Assembly (NCBI GenBank): GCA_035263025.1
Contig: DATFRR010000040.1
Location: 1-6,269, forward strand
DNA from: DASQPR01 sp035263025
GTDB taxonomy: Bacteria; Actinomycetota; Actinomycetes; Mycobacteriales; Micromonosporaceae
Reading direction: 5' to 3'
Length of the DNA: 6,269 nt
A program made the position numbers and the translations under genes. Within the stretch, counting starts at the first letter, position 1; every line of letters starts with the position of its first letter. This document shows, piece after piece, positions 5,048 through 6,269 of this stretch. The notes under the pieces were generated by a model. That model was given only the letters and a program-made list of their open reading frames with translations, was not told the DNA's origin and made no database searches.

Positions 5048-5097
5048 CCGGCTGCGATCAGTCCGGCTGTGATCAGTCCGGGCTGTGATCAGTCCGG
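5048..5097. terminator. Three tandem hairpin repeats between convergent genes (bidirectional terminator candidate)
   Basis: The 15-bp unit GCTGTGATCAGTCCG occurs three times in a row: 5051-5065 (one C for T), 5066-5080, and 5082-5096 after one extra G. In each copy CCGG-CTG can pair with CAG-(T)-CCGG around a TGAT or CGAT loop. In the third copy the extra G can pair with the T, giving an 8-bp stem. The repeats begin 13 nt after the acyltransferase stop codon, and the last copy contains the HAD gene's stop codon (5091-5089). Position and structure suit shared termination of the convergent transcripts. Confidence 0.6.
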
Positions 5098-6000
5098 CTC
5101 GCTGTCGCGGCGGCGCAACGCAGCAGCGGTCGTCGCCGCGCCGATGACAACGCCGATGCCGAGTGCCGCCGGCACCGCGATCTTCGCGGCCTTCCGAGCG
5201 GTCCGGAAGTCGCGCGTCTCCCAGCCGCGGCGGCGTGCCTCGCGGCGCAGGCGGCTGTCCGGGTTCACTGCGACCGCATGGCCGACGGTGGACAGCATGG
5301 GTACGTCGTTGATCGAGTCGCTGTACGCCGTGCACATCGACAGGTCGAGCCGATGAAGTTCGGCCAGTTCCTTGACGGCTTCGGCCTTCGCCGGTCCGTG
5401 CAACAGATCGCCGACGAGCCGTCCGGTGAACACGCCGTCGTCGATCTCCGCAATCGTGCCGAGCGCACCGGTGAGGCCGAGCCGATCGGCGATCACCCGA
5501 CCGAGTTCGACCGGTGCGGCGGTCACGAGCCAGACCCGTTGCCCGGCGGCCAGATGCAGTTGAGCGAGCGCGAGTGTGCCGGACCAGATCCGCTCGGCCA
5601 TCAGCTCGTCAAAGATCTCCTCGCACAACGCTTCGAGCTTGCGGACCGGCCAGCCCTTGACGAACGCCAGCGCAGCGGCGCGCGCGCTGGCCATGTCGTC
5701 GGGTCGCTCGGCGGCGAGCACGCGGAATTTCAACTGACTCCAGCCGAACCGCAGGATGTCGGTGGTCTTGATGTAGTCGCGAGTGGCCATGCCGCGGGCA
5801 AACCAGTAGAGCGACGCACCCCGCAGCATCGTGTTGTCCACATCGAAGAACGCGGCGGCCTGCGGATCCATCGGCACCGCTAGCGCCGCCTCGAGCTCCG
5901 GAGCGGCCGCCGAATAGGCGGCGACCACACGACCGCCGAGGACGTGCGTCTCGTCGCCCGTCGCGGCGCTTGCCGTCGGCGGACCCGATTCGTCCATCAC
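5089..6000 (-). CDS. HAD-IB family phosphatase (SerB1-like) with C-terminal membrane helix
   Basis: Counted from the GTG at 6000 this is a 303-residue haloacid-dehalogenase-superfamily IB hydrolase. Motif I FFDVDNTML holds nucleophile Asp53 and Asp55. Motif II is VTAAP (Thr160). Motif III is in GPAKAEAV (Lys205). Motif IV AYSDSINDVPML has Asp228 and Asp232 for Mg2+. The C-terminus carries one hydrophobic helix (about 273-295) followed by RRR, suggesting a membrane-anchored enzyme with its catalytic domain in the cytosol. It is often annotated as phosphoserine phosphatase, but a lipid phosphate is as likely given the adjacent acyltransferase. The start at 6000 is preceded by GAGGG at 7-nt spacing; ATG 5997 is an alternative. 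The frame is also open back to an ATG at 6090 without a Shine-Dalgarno. It is convergent with the acyltransferase. The order fits Rv0505c (serB1), with the mycobacterial genes between them absent. Confidence 0.9.
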   Translation of the reverse strand: MMDESGPPTASAATGDETHVLGGRVVAAYSAAAPELEAALAVPMDPQAAAFFDVDNTMLRGASLYWFARGMATRDYIKTTDILRFGWSQLKFRVLAAERPDDMASARAAALAFVKGWPVRKLEALCEEIFDELMAERIWSGTLALAQLHLAAGQRVWLVTAAPVELGRVIADRLGLTGALGTIAEIDDGVFTGRLVGDLLHGPAKAEAVKELAELHRLDLSMCTAYSDSINDVPMLSTVGHAVAVNPDSRLRREARRRGWETRDFRTARKAAKIAVPAALGIGVVIGAATTAAALRRRDSEPD

Positions 6001-6094
6001 GTCGCTGCCCTCTCGTGTGTACGCGTGGCGAGAATGAGCTGGCCGAGATCCAGTGTGGCGCCGGCTCACCGTCGAGCCGTTCCGGTGCATGTCG

Positions 6095-6100
6095 AGCGTA
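6095..6100 (-). promoter_or_regulatory. Possible -10 hexamer TACGCT for the HAD gene
   Basis: On the minus strand TACGCT (TANNNT type) lies 94 nt before the GTG at 6000 and 4 nt before the ATG at 6090. It would give a leader of roughly 85 nt to the preferred start. No -35 match is visible. Confidence 0.25.
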
Positions 6101-6111
6101 GACCGCCCGTT

Positions 6112-6269
6112 ATGCGACGAGGTCGCGCGGCGCGGACCCGGTTCGCCCGACGCTTGGCCGACACGGTCGCGGAAGGCAAACTGTGGGCGCCCGACCTGAG
6201 CCGAGCGCCCACACGTGCGTTCCTGCCACTGGCGGACGCCCTACGGACCGGTTGGCGTACCCGTCGCGG
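6112..6269 (+). CDS. Possible start of an unidentified gene, divergent from the HAD gene (partial)
   Basis: An ATG at 6112 opens 52 codons without a stop up to the window edge. The peptide is Arg-rich with helix-like stretches such as FARRLADTVAEGKLWAPDLS and RAFLPLADALRTGW. About three quarters of codons end in G or C, somewhat loose for this genome. The same frame is open upstream to an ATG at 6034. No Shine-Dalgarno is seen at 6112 and no family is recognised. The strong inverted repeat at 6182-6213 lies inside it and argues that the segment could instead be non-coding. Confidence 0.25.
   Translation, partial: MRRGRAARTRFARRLADTVAEGKLWAPDLSRAPTRAFLPLADALRTGWRTRR
6182..6213 (-). terminator. 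9-bp perfect inverted repeat near the right edge
   Basis: TGTGGGCGC (6182-6190) and GCGCCCACA (6205-6213) pair perfectly around 14 nt. Read on the minus strand the stem is followed by GTTTGCCTT, a modestly T-rich tail. A minus-strand frame entering from the right ends at a TAG at 6243-6241, about 28 nt before the stem, so this could be that gene's terminator. The alternative is that it lies within a plus-strand coding region. Confidence 0.35.

Noticed and set aside
5997..6090. 333-residue version of the HAD protein starting at ATG 6090
   Set aside because: There is no Shine-Dalgarno before 6090 and the extra 30 residues are Arg/His/Ser-rich without family similarity; GTG 6000 has GAGGG at a good distance. 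It is not fully excluded, because a TACGCT hexamer lies 4 nt upstream of 6090.

Overview
This is a high-GC window with strongly G/C-ending codons. Its genes form a typical Actinomycetota set: a CGNR-type regulator, a monofunctional proline dehydrogenase, an excisionase-type HTH protein, the 33-residue ribosomal protein bS22, an extended-SDR protein, an LPLAT-fold acyltransferase and a HAD-IB phosphatase. From memory, the run HTH / bS22 / 'galE2' / acyltransferase / 'serB1' matches the Mycobacterium tuberculosis locus Rv0500A, Rv0500B, Rv0501, Rv0502 and Rv0505c. There the neighbour upstream is proC, while here it is proline dehydrogenase. The species cannot be named from this sequence.

Layout. 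1-412: the 5' part of a CGNR/ABATE regulator (minus strand, cut by the window edge) is divergent from putB. The spacer holds a 16-bp near-palindrome, and a TANNNT hexamer lies exactly 6 nt before each start codon, so both messages look leaderless. 413-1333: putB. 1334-1546: a hairpin and a 16-bp direct repeat, then an AT-richer promoter region. 1547-1765: small HTH protein. 1766-1990: leader region with a TGACAT-N15-ATGTCA inverted repeat and a likely promoter for bS22. 1991-2092: bS22. 2093-2203: three consecutive strong hairpins. 2331-5034: SDR protein and acyltransferase, overlapping by 20 nt and so probably co-translated. 5048-5097: a three-copy tandem repeat in which each copy folds as a hairpin, at the junction of convergent genes. 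5089-6000 (minus): HAD-IB phosphatase with a C-terminal membrane helix. 6001-6269: upstream region of the phosphatase and an unresolved right edge.

How the genes may work together. putB oxidises proline to P5C. No P5C dehydrogenase is present, so the second step must be encoded elsewhere; the divergent CGNR protein is a candidate regulator. The acyltransferase and the HAD-IB phosphatase look like a lipid-phosphate pair, because these two domains are fused in some actinobacterial PlsC proteins. The SDR protein lacks the usual catalytic lysine, so calling it a sugar epimerase is doubtful. No mobile element, CRISPR array, tRNA or rRNA was seen. The most unusual points are the degenerate SDR active site, the HX6D acyltransferase motif with a repeat-bearing basic tail, the hairpin stack after bS22 and the tandem hairpin repeat between the convergent genes.
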